Assembly: GCF_002920535.1 (NCBI RefSeq)
Contig: NZ_PQSS01000063.1
Coordinates: forward strand, 1-43,653
DNA length: 43,653 nt
From: Streptomyces sp. Ru71
GTDB taxonomy: Bacteria; Actinomycetota; Actinomycetes; Streptomycetales; Streptomycetaceae
Reading direction: 5' to 3'
Made by a program: the position numbers and the translations under genes. Below are positions 15,602 to 24,300 of this stretch, one piece after another. The notes beneath the pieces were generated by a model. That model saw only the letters and a list, made by a program, of their open reading frames with translations, was not told the origin of the DNA and searched no databases. How positions within the stretch are numbered: position 1 is the stretch's first letter; every line of letters starts with the position of its first letter.

Positions 15602-16921
15602 TCAGGCCTTCGTGGTGTCCTCGACCTCCTCCTCCGGCTCCCGCCCCGGTGTCTTCAGGTCGAACTTGACGATCGCGAACCGGAACACCGCGTAGTACAC
15701 GACCGCGAAGCACAACCCGATGGGGATGATCGCCCACGGTTTCGTCGCCAGATTCCAGTTGATGACGTAGTCGATCAGACCGGCGGAGAAGCTGAACCCG
15801 TCGTGCACGCCCAGCCCCCAGGTCACCGCCATCGACACACCCGTCAGCAGCGCGTGCACCACGTACAGCAGCGGCGCGATGAACAGGAACGAGTACTCGA
15901 TCGGCTCCGTGATCCCCGTCACGAACGACGTCAGCGCCACCGACAGCATCAGACCGCCCACCTCCTTGCGGCGGTGCGGCTTCGCACTGTGCGCGATCGC
16001 CAGCGCCGCCGCCGGCAGCGCGAACATCATGATCGGGAAGAAACCCGAGGTGAACTGCCCCGCGTTCGGGTCGCCGGCCAGGAACATGTTGATGTCACCG
16101 TGCACCGCCGGCCCGCCCGGCGGCTTGTACGTGCCGAACTGGAACCAGATGGGCACGTTCAGGAACTGGTGCAGACCGATCACCAGCAGCGCCCGGTTCG
16201 CCACACCGAACACACCCGCGCCCCACGAGCCCGCGTCCCGCAGCCACTTGCTGAAGCTCTCCAGGCCGTCACCGATCGGCGGCCACACCCACAGACACAG
16301 CGCCGCGAACGCGATCGCCACGAACGCCATGATGATCGGCACCAGCCGCCGCCCGTTGAAGAAGCCCAGCCAGTCGACCAGTTTCGTGCGATGGAAGCGC
16401 GCCCAGAAGAACGCCGCCAGCAGGCCCATCACGATGCCGCCGAACACCCCTGGATTCTGGAACGTGAACGCCGTCACCGAACCGGTGTCCGCGCCGACGG
16501 TCACCTGGCAGCCGACGTCCGGGATCTTCTTCGAGCCCTCCGGGCAGCTCTCCGGGAACTGGTGCAGCACGCCGTAGTAGACGAGGAAGCCCGCCACCGC
16601 CGCCAGCGCCGTCGAGCCGTCCGACTTCTTCGCCATCCCGATCGCCACGCCGATGCAGAACAGCAGCGGCAGACCGAGCGAGCCGTCGAGCAGCGCGCCG
16701 CCCGCGCCCTTCATCACCTTGGACACGTTCGTCCAGCCCAGGCCGTCGTCGCCGAACACGTCAGGCTGTCCCAGGCGGTTGAGGATGCCGGCCGCCGGCA
16801 GCACCGCGATGGGCAGCTGCAGACTGCGGCCCATCTTCTGCAGGCCCTGGAAGAAACGGTTCCAGCGCTCGCGCACGGGACTGACCGGGCGCGGTTCGGC
16901 GGCGGCGCTCTCGGCACTCAT
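15602..16921 (-). CDS. nagE1: PTS EIIC permease paralogue (NagE1-like)
   Basis: A 439-residue EIIC permease clearly paralogous to nagE2: same core 'LQKMGRSLQLPIAVLPAAGILNRLG', the middle segment 'GLHQFLNVPIWFQFG', and 'GITEPIEYSFLFIAP'. It differs in a longer N-terminus and an extracytoplasmic-type insert with two cysteines (Cys126 and Cys138, 'PESCPEGS...DVGCQV') absent from NagE2. In S. coelicolor the equivalent gene is SCO2906, whose transport role is less clear than that of NagE2. AAGGA lies about 9 nt before the ATG. Divergent from nagF, with a dre site between. Confidence 0.9.
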   Translation of the reverse strand: MSAESAAAEPRPVSPVRERWNRFFQGLQKMGRSLQLPIAVLPAAGILNRLGQPDVFGDDGLGWTNVSKVMKGAGGALLDGSLGLPLLFCIGVAIGMAKKSDGSTALAAVAGFLVYYGVLHQFPESCPEGSKKIPDVGCQVTVGADTGSVTAFTFQNPGVFGGIVMGLLAAFFWARFHRTKLVDWLGFFNGRRLVPIIMAFVAIAFAALCLWVWPPIGDGLESFSKWLRDAGSWGAGVFGVANRALLVIGLHQFLNVPIWFQFGTYKPPGGPAVHGDINMFLAGDPNAGQFTSGFFPIMMFALPAAALAIAHSAKPHRRKEVGGLMLSVALTSFVTGITEPIEYSFLFIAPLLYVVHALLTGVSMAVTWGLGVHDGFSFSAGLIDYVINWNLATKPWAIIPIGLCFAVVYYAVFRFAIVKFDLKTPGREPEEEVEDTTKA

Positions 16922-16975
16922 GGCGGTGTCCTTCCGGCCCCCTCCCGGCGGGGGCGGTTTGGCGACCGTCCGTCA

Positions 16976-16991
16976 GCTGGTGTAGACCAGT
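16976..16991. promoter_or_regulatory. dre-like DasR site between nagE1 and nagF
   Basis: GCTGGTGTAGACCAGT matches the dre consensus at 14 of 16 positions. It lies about 55 bp before nagE1 (minus) and 130 bp before nagF (plus), where one operator could control both directions. Confidence 0.85.
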
Positions 16992-17122
16992 CGGGTACGG
17001 TTCGGTTCCGCTGTCGTGATCGCCATCATTCGATACATACGACATGACCGCTCGCGAAGTTGGGCCAACTGTGGGTTACTGCGACATAGCGGTTCGGAAC
17101 GGGTAGTTCAGGGAGACGGAAC

Positions 17123-17356
17123 ATGGCCAGCAAGGCAGAGAAGATCGTCGCCGGGCTCGGCGGCATCGACAACATCGACGAGATCGAGGGCTGCATCACC
17201 CGCCTGCGCACCGAGGTGCACGACGCCTCGCTGGTCGACGAAGCCGCCCTGAAGGCCGCCGGCGCCCACGGCGTCGTCAAGATGGGCACCGCCATCCAGG
17301 TCGTCATCGGCACCGACGCCGACCCGATCGCGGCGGAGATCGAAGACATGATGTGA
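17123..17356 (+). CDS. nagF: PTS EIIB protein, GlcNAc/glucose type (NagF-like)
   Basis: A 77-residue soluble EIIB. The phospho-accepting Cys24 lies in 'EIEGCITRLRTEV', the standard motif of glucose-family EIIB (C-x-T-R-L-R). The C-terminus 'VVKMGTAIQVVIGTDADPIAAEIEDMM' completes the domain. It receives phosphate from a EIIA (Crr) encoded elsewhere and passes it to sugar in the EIIC permeases. GGGAGACGGA precedes the ATG. A strong terminator separates it from rph. Confidence 0.93.
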   Translation: MASKAEKIVAGLGGIDNIDEIEGCITRLRTEVHDASLVDEAALKAAGAHGVVKMGTAIQVVIGTDADPIAAEIEDMM

Positions 17357-17376
17357 CCCACCCCGGTCACCGCACA

Positions 17377-17407
17377 CAGGGCTCCTCCCACCGCGGGGGG
17401 AGCCCTG
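17377..17407 (+). terminator. Terminator after nagF
   Basis: A 13-bp stem with one G-U pair (17377-17389 with 17395-17407) and a 5-nt loop, 20 bp after the nagF stop. Confidence 0.88.
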
Positions 17408-17434
17408 CGCGCTGCTCCCGATAGGCTCGGCGCC

Positions 17435-18172
<738 letters not shown>

Positions 18173-18190
18173 AAGACGCGCCAAGAAAGA

Positions 18191-18218
18191 CGGGCGGCCC
18201 GGGCAACCGAGCCGCCCG
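18191..18218 (+). terminator. Hairpin after rph
   Basis: CGGGCGGC (18191-18198) and GCCGCCCG (18211-18218) form an 8-bp stem with a 12-nt loop, about 20 bp after the rph stop. Confidence 0.65.
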
Positions 18219-18295
18219 CCATCGCGTCAGAACGGATACCGACAGGCAAGCACTCACGGGGGCCGGGGAGGCCACCAGGGGGAGGAACACCGAAC

Positions 18296-18697
18296 ATGGC
18301 CGGGAGCCGAGGCCGCCGCACCACCACGACCATCGCCGGCGCCATGGCCGCCGTCGCACTCACCGCCGGCCTCACCACCGGCTGCGACGCCGTCGGCAAG
18401 GCCCTGGACTGCGTACAGACCGCCGACGCCATCGCCGACAGCGTCACCGACCTCCAGCAGGCCGTCGAGAACGCCGCCAACGACCCCACCCAGACCGACG
18501 AGGCGCTCGCCGCCATCGACAAGAACCTCGACAAGATCGGCGACAAGACCGACGACACCGACGTCAACAAGGCGGTCGACGACCTGCGCACCGCCGTCGG
18601 CAACGTCCGTACGGCGGTCAAGAACGGCGACAGCACCCCCGACCTGACGCCCGTCACCGACGCGGCCGGCGAACTCACCAAGGTCTGCACGCCGTAG
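18296..18697 (+). CDS. Small putative lipoprotein with helical repeat-like body
   Basis: A 133-residue protein starting at an ATG 10 nt after GGGGGAGG. It has an Arg-rich start, a hydrophobic stretch 'TIAGAMAAVALTAGLTTGC' with a lipobox-like end at about Cys30, then an acidic, Ala-rich, strongly helical body ('VTDLQQAVENAANDPTQTDEALAAIDKNLDKIGDK') and a final Cys four residues from the end. It probably sits on the outer face of the membrane. No family recognised. Located between rph and rdgB; the hairpin after rph suggests its own promoter. Confidence 0.75.
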   Translation: MAGSRGRRTTTTIAGAMAAVALTAGLTTGCDAVGKALDCVQTADAIADSVTDLQQAVENAANDPTQTDEALAAIDKNLDKIGDKTDDTDVNKAVDDLRTAVGNVRTAVKNGDSTPDLTPVTDAAGELTKVCTP

Positions 18698-18743
18698 CCG
18701 GCACCGTCACAGCGGGCCGGCGAGGACCGCGATACTGAACGAC

Positions 18744-19346
18744 ATGACCCGCCTGATCCTCGCCACCCGCAACGCCGGAAAGATCACCGAGCTCCACGCC
18801 ATCCTCGCCGAGGCCGGCCTGCCCCACGACCTCGTCGGCGCCGACGCCTACCCCGACATCCCCGACGTCAAGGAGACCGGCGTCACCTTCGCCGAGAACG
18901 CCCTCCTCAAGGCCCACGCCCTCGCCCGGGCCACCGGCCTGCCCGCCGTCGCCGACGACTCCGGCCTCTGCGTCGACGTACTGAACGGCGCCCCCGGCAT
19001 CTTCTCCGCCCGCTGGGCCGGCCGCCACGGCGACGACAAGGCCAACCTCGACCTCCTCCTCGCCCAGATCGCCGACATCGCCGACGAACACCGCGGCGCC
19101 CACTTCGCCTGCGCGGCGGCGCTCGCCCTGCCGGACGGCACGGAACGGGTGGTGGAGGGCCAACTGCGCGGCGTCCTGCGCCACGCCCCCGCCGGCAGGA
19201 ACGGCTTCGGCTACGACCCGATCCTCCAGCCGGACGGCGAGACCCGCACCTGCGCGGAGCTGACGGCGGAGGAGAAGAACGCGATCAGCCACCGGGGCAA
19301 GGCGTTCCGGGCCCTCGTCCCGGTCGTACGGGAGCTGCTGGGCTGA
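18744..19346 (+). CDS. rdgB: Non-canonical purine NTP pyrophosphatase (HAM1/RdgB)
   Basis: A 200-residue cytoplasmic house-cleaning enzyme hydrolysing (d)ITP and dXTP to monophosphates. 'ILATRNAGKITELHAIL' carries the nucleotide-binding Asn-x-x-Lys. 'VADDSGLCVDVLNGAPGIFSARWAG' is the catalytic core with the conserved Asp pair, and 'GFGYDPIL' plus 'ISHRGKAFRAL' complete the family pattern. Length normal. The tRNA-Leu gene lies immediately downstream on the opposite strand. Confidence 0.96.
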   Translation: MTRLILATRNAGKITELHAILAEAGLPHDLVGADAYPDIPDVKETGVTFAENALLKAHALARATGLPAVADDSGLCVDVLNGAPGIFSARWAGRHGDDKANLDLLLAQIADIADEHRGAHFACAAALALPDGTERVVEGQLRGVLRHAPAGRNGFGYDPILQPDGETRTCAELTAEEKNAISHRGKAFRALVPVVRELLG

Positions 19347-19350
19347 GTAC

Positions 19351-19437
19351 TGGTGCGGCCGGAGGGACTCGAACCCTCACGGGAGTTACCCCACTGGGAC
19401 CTAAACCCAGCGTGACTGCCAGTTCCACCACGGCCGC
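19351..19437 (-). tRNA. tRNA-Leu (UAG)
   Basis: The minus strand reads GCGGCCG (acceptor) ... CCTCCGGCCGCACCA. The anticodon stem CTGGG/CCCAG encloses TTTAGGT, giving anticodon UAG. A long variable arm of class II type (GTGGGGTAACTCCCG region) and the T-loop GGTTCGAGTCC are present. The CCA end is encoded (19351-19353). Confidence 0.96.
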
Positions 19438-19443
19438 CTGATG

Positions 19444-19471
19444 CTGCCCGGCCATGCTACTGGCCGGGCAG
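19444..19471 (-). terminator. Terminator after bcp
   Basis: CTGCCCGGCC (19444-19453) and GGCCGGGCAG (19462-19471) form a perfect 10-bp stem, 5 bp beyond the bcp stop on the minus strand and just upstream of the tRNA 5' end. Confidence 0.85.
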
Positions 19472-19476
19472 GGCGG

Positions 19477-19944
19477 CTAGATGCCCAGATCCTTGATGAT
19501 CTTGGCCACGTGTCCGGTCGCCTTGACGTTGTACAGGGCGCGTTCGACCTTGCCGTCCTCGTCCACGATCACCGTGGAGCGGATCACGCCGACGACCGTC
19601 TTGCCGTACAGCTTCTTCTCGCCGTACGCGCCGTACGCCTCAAGGACCTGCTTGTCCGGGTCGGCGAGGAGGGTGACCTTCAGGGACTCCTTCTCGCGGA
19701 ACTTCGCCAGCTTCTCCGGCTTGTCCGGGGAGATGCCGATCACGTCGTACCCGGCGCCGGCCAGCACCTGGAGGTTGTCCGTGAAGTCGCACGCCTGCTT
19801 CGTGCAGCCCGGCGTCAGCGCGGCGGGGTAGAAGTAGACGATGGTCTTGCGGCCCTTGTGGTCCGCGAGGGACACCTCGTTGCCGTCGGCGTCGGGCAGG
19901 GTGAAGGCGGGGGCCACGTCCCCCGGCTGGAGTCGCTCGCTCAT
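19477..19944 (-). CDS. bcp: Thioredoxin-dependent peroxiredoxin, Bcp/PrxQ type
   Basis: A 155-residue cytoplasmic peroxidase. 'ALTPGCTKQACDF' contains the peroxidatic Cys47 and resolving Cys52 five residues apart, the PrxQ pattern. 'LQPGDVAPAFTLPDADG' is the usual start and 'GVIRSTVIVDEDGKV' the usual C-terminal strand pair. It reduces hydroperoxides with thioredoxin. In-frame sequence upstream of the ATG at 19944 is Arg/Val-rich and overlaps the divergent gene, so the short start is preferred. Confidence 0.95.
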   Translation of the reverse strand: MSERLQPGDVAPAFTLPDADGNEVSLADHKGRKTIVYFYPAALTPGCTKQACDFTDNLQVLAGAGYDVIGISPDKPEKLAKFREKESLKVTLLADPDKQVLEAYGAYGEKKLYGKTVVGVIRSTVIVDEDGKVERALYNVKATGHVAKIIKDLGI

Positions 19945-20037
19945 CGGACTAGCGTAACCGGGGGTCCTGACAGTGCGGCGGGACCAGGAACTGACAGACT
20001 GTCCAGAACAGCATCGTCTCACTTCGGAGGCCGTACG

Positions 20038-20367
20038 GTGGCGGACACCTCGGACACGAGAACCCCGGCGCAGATCGAGGCGGACATCAGGCGCCGCCGT
20101 CAGGTGCTGGCCGAGACGCTCGACGAGATCGGGGTGCGGGTGCACCCCAAGACGATCGTCGGGGACGCGAAGGCCAAGGTCGTCGCCAACCTCGACCACA
20201 CGGTCGGCCGGGCGTACGTCCAGGTCAACCGGGTGGTCAGCGAGGTACGCGCGCAGTTCGTGGACGACGAGGGAGCGCCCCGGCTGGAGCGGGTCGTGCC
20301 CGTCGCCCTCGTCGTGGTCGGTGTCGTCGGGCTGCTCGCTCTGGGAACCCGGCGGCGCAGGGACTGA
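20038..20367 (+). CDS. DUF3618 domain membrane protein
   Basis: A 109-residue protein starting at a GTG with GGAGG 7 nt upstream. Residues 8-50 ('RTPAQIEADIRRRRQVLAETLDEIGVRVHPKTIVGDAK') match the DUF3618 pattern of an Arg-rich amphipathic helix. One C-terminal transmembrane segment ('VVPVALVVVGVVGLLALG') ends in 'TRRRRD'. Probably a tail-anchored membrane protein with the helical domain in the cytoplasm; function unknown. Followed 45 bp later by the GroES-like gene on the same strand. Confidence 0.85.
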   Translation: MADTSDTRTPAQIEADIRRRRQVLAETLDEIGVRVHPKTIVGDAKAKVVANLDHTVGRAYVQVNRVVSEVRAQFVDDEGAPRLERVVPVALVVVGVVGLLALGTRRRRD

Positions 20368-20411
20368 CCCACCCATCCAGGCATCCGGTTCAGGCAGGTA
20401 GGTTCAGTGGC

Positions 20412-20765
20412 GTGAGCGCCAACAGAAACGACAGCACCCAGCACGACAAGCTGCCCATCCGCATGCTGCACGACCGCGTCCTCGTGCGGCAGGACACCAG
20501 CGAGGGCGAGCGGCGTTCCGGCGGCGGCATCCTGATCCCGGCCACGGCGGCGGTGGGCCGTCGGCTGGCCTGGGCGGAGGTCGTCGCGGTGGGGCAGAAC
20601 GTGCGGACCGTGGAGCCGGGCGACCGGGTCCTGTACGACCCCGAGGACCGGGCGGAGGTGGAGGTGCGGGGCATCGCGTACGTGCTGATGCGCGAGCGCG
20701 ACCTGCACGCCGTGGCCGCCGACCGGTTCGAGGGCTCGGAGGACTCCACGGGCCTGTATCTGTGA
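20412..20765 (+). CDS. GroES-family co-chaperonin-like protein
   Basis: A 117-residue protein with the Cpn10 fold signatures: 'PIRMLHDRVLVRQ' (first strand), 'SGGGILIPATA' (mobile-loop end with the hydrophobic Ile-Leu-Ile contact tripeptide), 'AEVVAVGQNVRTVEPGDRVLYDP', and 'VLMRERDLHAV' at the end. It is longer at both ends than typical GroES (about 100 residues) and is not next to groEL, so it is likely a secondary GroES paralogue. GTG start with AGGTAGG upstream. Ends at a strong terminator. Confidence 0.87.
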   Translation: MSANRNDSTQHDKLPIRMLHDRVLVRQDTSEGERRSGGGILIPATAAVGRRLAWAEVVAVGQNVRTVEPGDRVLYDPEDRAEVEVRGIAYVLMRERDLHAVAADRFEGSEDSTGLYL

Positions 20766-20778
20766 CCGAGAGGTCATG

Positions 20779-20812
20779 AAAGGGGCTGGTGACCATGGTC
20801 ACCAGCCCCTTT
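20779..20812 (+). terminator. Terminator after the GroES-like gene
   Basis: A perfect 17+17 bp palindrome starting AAAGGGGCTGG and ending CCAGCCCCTTT, 13 bp after the stop. Confidence 0.93.
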
Positions 20813-20840
20813 CGCCGTTGTTTGCTACCTTCGACGGTGA

Positions 20841-20884
20841 AGCCCGACGAGACGCGCCGTACCGGGCTGTACGTCATGGCGGTG
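20841..20884 (+). ncRNA. Guanidine-III (ykkC-III) riboswitch
   Basis: The segment CCCG-ACGAGACGCGCCGTAC-CGGG (20843-20866) matches the aptamer core I recall from the guanidine-III class (stem, ACGAG, then GCGCCGUAC). The stem AGCCCG/CGGGCT (20841-20846 with 20863-20868) closes it, and CGCCGT (20855-20860) can form the class-defining pseudoknot with ATGGCG (20876-20881; five Watson-Crick pairs and one G-U). The following gene is a guanidinium exporter, exactly the expected target. It lies about 75 bp before the start, after the upstream terminator. Control of translation or transcription is not clear from sequence. Confidence 0.85.
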
Positions 20885-20957
20885 AAGGCCGCGGCGGACG
20901 TACGCAAGGCAAAGACGACGCACCCCCGTTCAGAGTGATCTTTCCGGAGGTGCCGTC

Positions 20958-21278
20958 ATGGCCTGGATCCTGCTTGTCGTCGCCGGTCTGCTGGAGGTCG
21001 GCTGGTCGATCGGGATGAAGTACAGCGAGGGCTTCACCCGTCTGTGGCCGAGTGTGTTCACCGGCGCCGGCATCGTCGCGAGCATGCTGCTGCTGTCGTA
21101 CGCCGCCCGTTCCCTGCCCATCGGCACCGCCTACGGCGTGTGGGTGGGCATCGGCGCGGCCGGGGCGGCGGTGCTCGGCATGCTGGTGCTCGGTGAGCCG
21201 GCCACCGCCGCCCGGATCTTCTTCATCTGTCTGCTGCTGGTCGCCGTCGTCGGCCTGAAGGCCACGTCCGGCCACTGA
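20958..21278 (+). CDS. SMR-family guanidinium exporter (Gdx/SugE type)
   Basis: A 106-residue protein with four transmembrane helices. Helix 1 'WILLVVAGLLEVGWSIGMKYSEGFTRLWPS' has the essential Glu and the SugE/Gdx-specific 'KYSEGFTRLWPS', distinguishing it from EmrE-type drug exporters. 'LPIGTAYGVWVGIGAAGAAVLGMLVLGEPA' is the family core. It works as a dual-topology dimer exchanging guanidinium for protons. CCGGAGG lies 7 nt before the ATG. The guanidine-III aptamer upstream independently supports the substrate. Confidence 0.93.
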   Translation: MAWILLVVAGLLEVGWSIGMKYSEGFTRLWPSVFTGAGIVASMLLLSYAARSLPIGTAYGVWVGIGAAGAAVLGMLVLGEPATAARIFFICLLLVAVVGLKATSGH

Positions 21279-21316
21279 CCCGGGCCAGACGCGGCGCCTC
21301 GATGCGGCTGTGCGGC

Positions 21317-24300
21317 TTACGGGAAGGTGCCGCCGTCGGTCGTTCCGACGTCCGTGCCTCCGCCGCCGTCGGCGCCCCCTCCGGTGGCGGTGCCGCCACC
21401 CGATGTGTCGCCGGTGGTGCCCCCTGTCGTGGTGCCGCCGGACGTGTCGCCGGTGGTGCCACCGCCTCCCGTGGTGGTGTCGCCGGTCGTCCCGCCGTCG
21501 GTGGTGGGGGTGCCGCCGGTGGTGTCACCGGTGGTGGAGCCGTCCGTGGTGGAACCGGTCTGGCCCTGGGTCCGCCCCGGGGTCCGGGTGCCGTCGCCGC
21601 CGGTGGTCGTCTCGTCGGTGGCGCCGCCGTCGTCGCCGCCCACGGTGCCGGGCTGGTCCTGCGACGGGCTGGTGCTCGGGGCCTGCGACACGTCCGCGCC
21701 CTCCTGAAGCTCCAGGTCGAAGTCGCTGACCGGCGTGTCCTTCAGCGCCTCCTTCGTGTACTGCGCCCAGATCTCGGTGGGGGCGCCACCGCCGTTGATG
21801 CGGTCCAGACCCAGCGCGCCGTACAGCGGCTTGTGGGCGGCGGTGTCCGGGTCCTGGCCCATCACCGACACGACCGTGGCGAGGTCCGGGGTGTAGCCGG
21901 CGAACCAGGCGGCGGTGTCCTTCTCCGCGGTGCCGGTCTTGCCGGCGGCGGGCCGGCCGGCCTCCAGCGCGTTGGTCGCGGTGCCGTTCTCGACGACGCT
22001 CTGCAGGATCGCCGTCGTGGTGTCGGCGGCCTCGCGGCTGACGGCCTGACGGGACTTCTGCGCGGGCAGCGGGAGACCCTCGCCGTCCTTGGTGATCTTC
22101 TCGATCAGGGTGTACGTGCCGTGCTTGCCGTGGTTGGCGAGGGTGGCGTACGCCTCGGCCATGTCCAGCACGCTCGCGTTGGCCACGCCCAGTGCGATCG
22201 ACGGGGTCGGGTAGAGCTCCTTGGTGTCGGCCGGCAGCCCCAGGTCGATCGCGGTCTGCTTGACCTTGGACGGGCCGACGTCGACGGCCATCTGCGCGTA
22301 GACGGCGTTGACGGACTTGTCGGTGGCCTCGCGGACGGTGGTGGGGCCGTAGGAGTGCTGGTCCTCGTTCTCGGGGGCGTAGTAGCCGCCGTCCCAGCCC
22401 TGGACGGGCCGCTTGTTGGTGCCGTCGTAGATGGTGTTGGGGGTGATCGGGCGGCCGTCCTGGGTGGTGGCGCCGTTCTCCACGGCCGAGGTGAACACGA
22501 ACGGCTTGAAGGTGGAGCCGACCTGGTAGTCCCCGCGGGTGGCGCCGTTGGTGTACTGCTTCACGTAGTCGATGCCGCCGTACATCGCGACGACCTTGCC
22601 GGTCTTGGGGTCGACGGAGGCGCCGCCGGCCCGGACGTACCGGTCGACCTTGTTGTTCTCCTTGTCGAGCTTGCTGATCAGCTTGTCGTTGACGGCTTCG
22701 ACGAAGGCGTCCTGCTTGTCCTTCTGGAGCGTGGTGGTGATGCGGTAGCCGCCGCCCTGGAGGTCGTCCGGGTCGACGATCTTGTTGTCGCGCAGATAGT
22801 CCTTGATCGCGTCGACGATGTAGCCGCGCTGGCCGGACAGGCCGGTGGAGCGGGTCTCCTCCTTCGGCGCGGGGAACTTCAGCTTGGCGCGCTCGGCCTG
22901 GGTGAGCCAGCCCTTCTTGACCATGCCGTCCAGCACGTAGTTCCAGCGCGCCTCGGCGGCGCGGCGGTTCTCGGGGTGGGCGACGACGTCGTACTCGCTG
23001 GGCGCGTTCAGCAGGGAGGCCAGGTAGGCGCCCTGGGCGGGGGTGAGGTCGACGGCGTCCACGCCGTAGTAGGCGCGGGCGGCGGCCTGGATGCCGTAGG
23101 CGTTGCGGCCGAAGAAGCTGGTGTTGAGGTAGCCCTCCAGAATGTCGTCCTTGCTCTTCTCGCGGTCGAGCTTGATCGCGATGAAGAACTCCTTCACCTT
23201 GCGGGTGACGGTCTGCTCCTGGCCCAGGTAGTAGTTCTTCACGTACTGCTGGGTGATCGTGGAGCCGGACTGCTTTCCCTTGCCGGTGGCGGTGTTCCAG
23301 GCGGCGCGGACCATGGCCTTGGGGTCGACGGCCGACTCGGTGTAGAAGTCGCGGTCCTCGGCGGCGAGCACGGCGTGCTGGGCGTCCTTGGAGATCTGCG
23401 CGAGGGTGACGCTCTCGCGGTTGATGTCGCCGTCGCGGGCGATCTCCGTGCCGTCGGCGTACAGGTACACGTTGGACTGCTTGGTCGCCAGCGCGTTCGC
23501 CGGGGGGATCTTGACCATGGAGTAGCCGAGGAGGAACAGCCCGGCGACGATCAGCACACCGATGACGAAGGTACCGAGCAGCATCCGCCAGGTCGGCACG
23601 ATCCGCCGCCACCCGGTCCGCTTGGGCCGCTTCCCCTTCTTACCGCCTCCGGCGGGGGCGTCGGCCTGCATGACGGAAGGGGTGGAGGCGTTGTGGGTGG
23701 CGTGGGAGGTGGTGGGGTTTGCTCCGGTGGCCATGGGGGTCTTCGGTCCGGCTGCGGCGGACGCGGCCCCGGGACCTCCGGGAACCCCGCGGGTCTTCGG
23801 CCCGGCTGCGGCCGACGCGGCCCGGGTGGCCGTTCCGCCGGCTGCGACGCCGGCGGCCATCGCGCCTGCTGCGGCGGACGCCGGGCCGGCCGGGGTTCCG
23901 CCCGCTGCGGCCCCGGCAGCCATTGCGCCTGCTGTGGCGGACGTGGGGCCGGCGGGGGTTCCGCCCGCTGCGGCGGGCGCGGCCCCGGCGGCCATCGCGG
24001 CCGCCCCGGGCCCTGCGGTCTGCGTGGTCCTGGGCAACCGCTGGGTGGGGGAGGAGTCCGCTGCGGCGTTCGCCTGCGTGGAGGGTGCGCCGGGGCGCCC
24101 CGCGCCGACCGGCTTGCCGCCCCGCCCGGCTCCGGTGCCCTTCCCGGTACCGGTGCCCTTCCCGGGCGCGGTGACCTTGGCGAGCTGCATGGTCTCGGAG
24201 GCGTTCCCCGCCCCGGCGCCGTCCGCGATCCCGGCCGCCGGGCTCGCGCCGACGCCCTGAGAGGCACCCGGGCTCTTGACGCCACGGCCGGTCTCGGAGC

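Noticed and set aside
20766..20957. Short frame 20776-21018 between the GroES-like and exporter genes
   Set aside because: It overlaps the terminator, the riboswitch and the exporter start in another frame; the RNA elements explain the sequence better.
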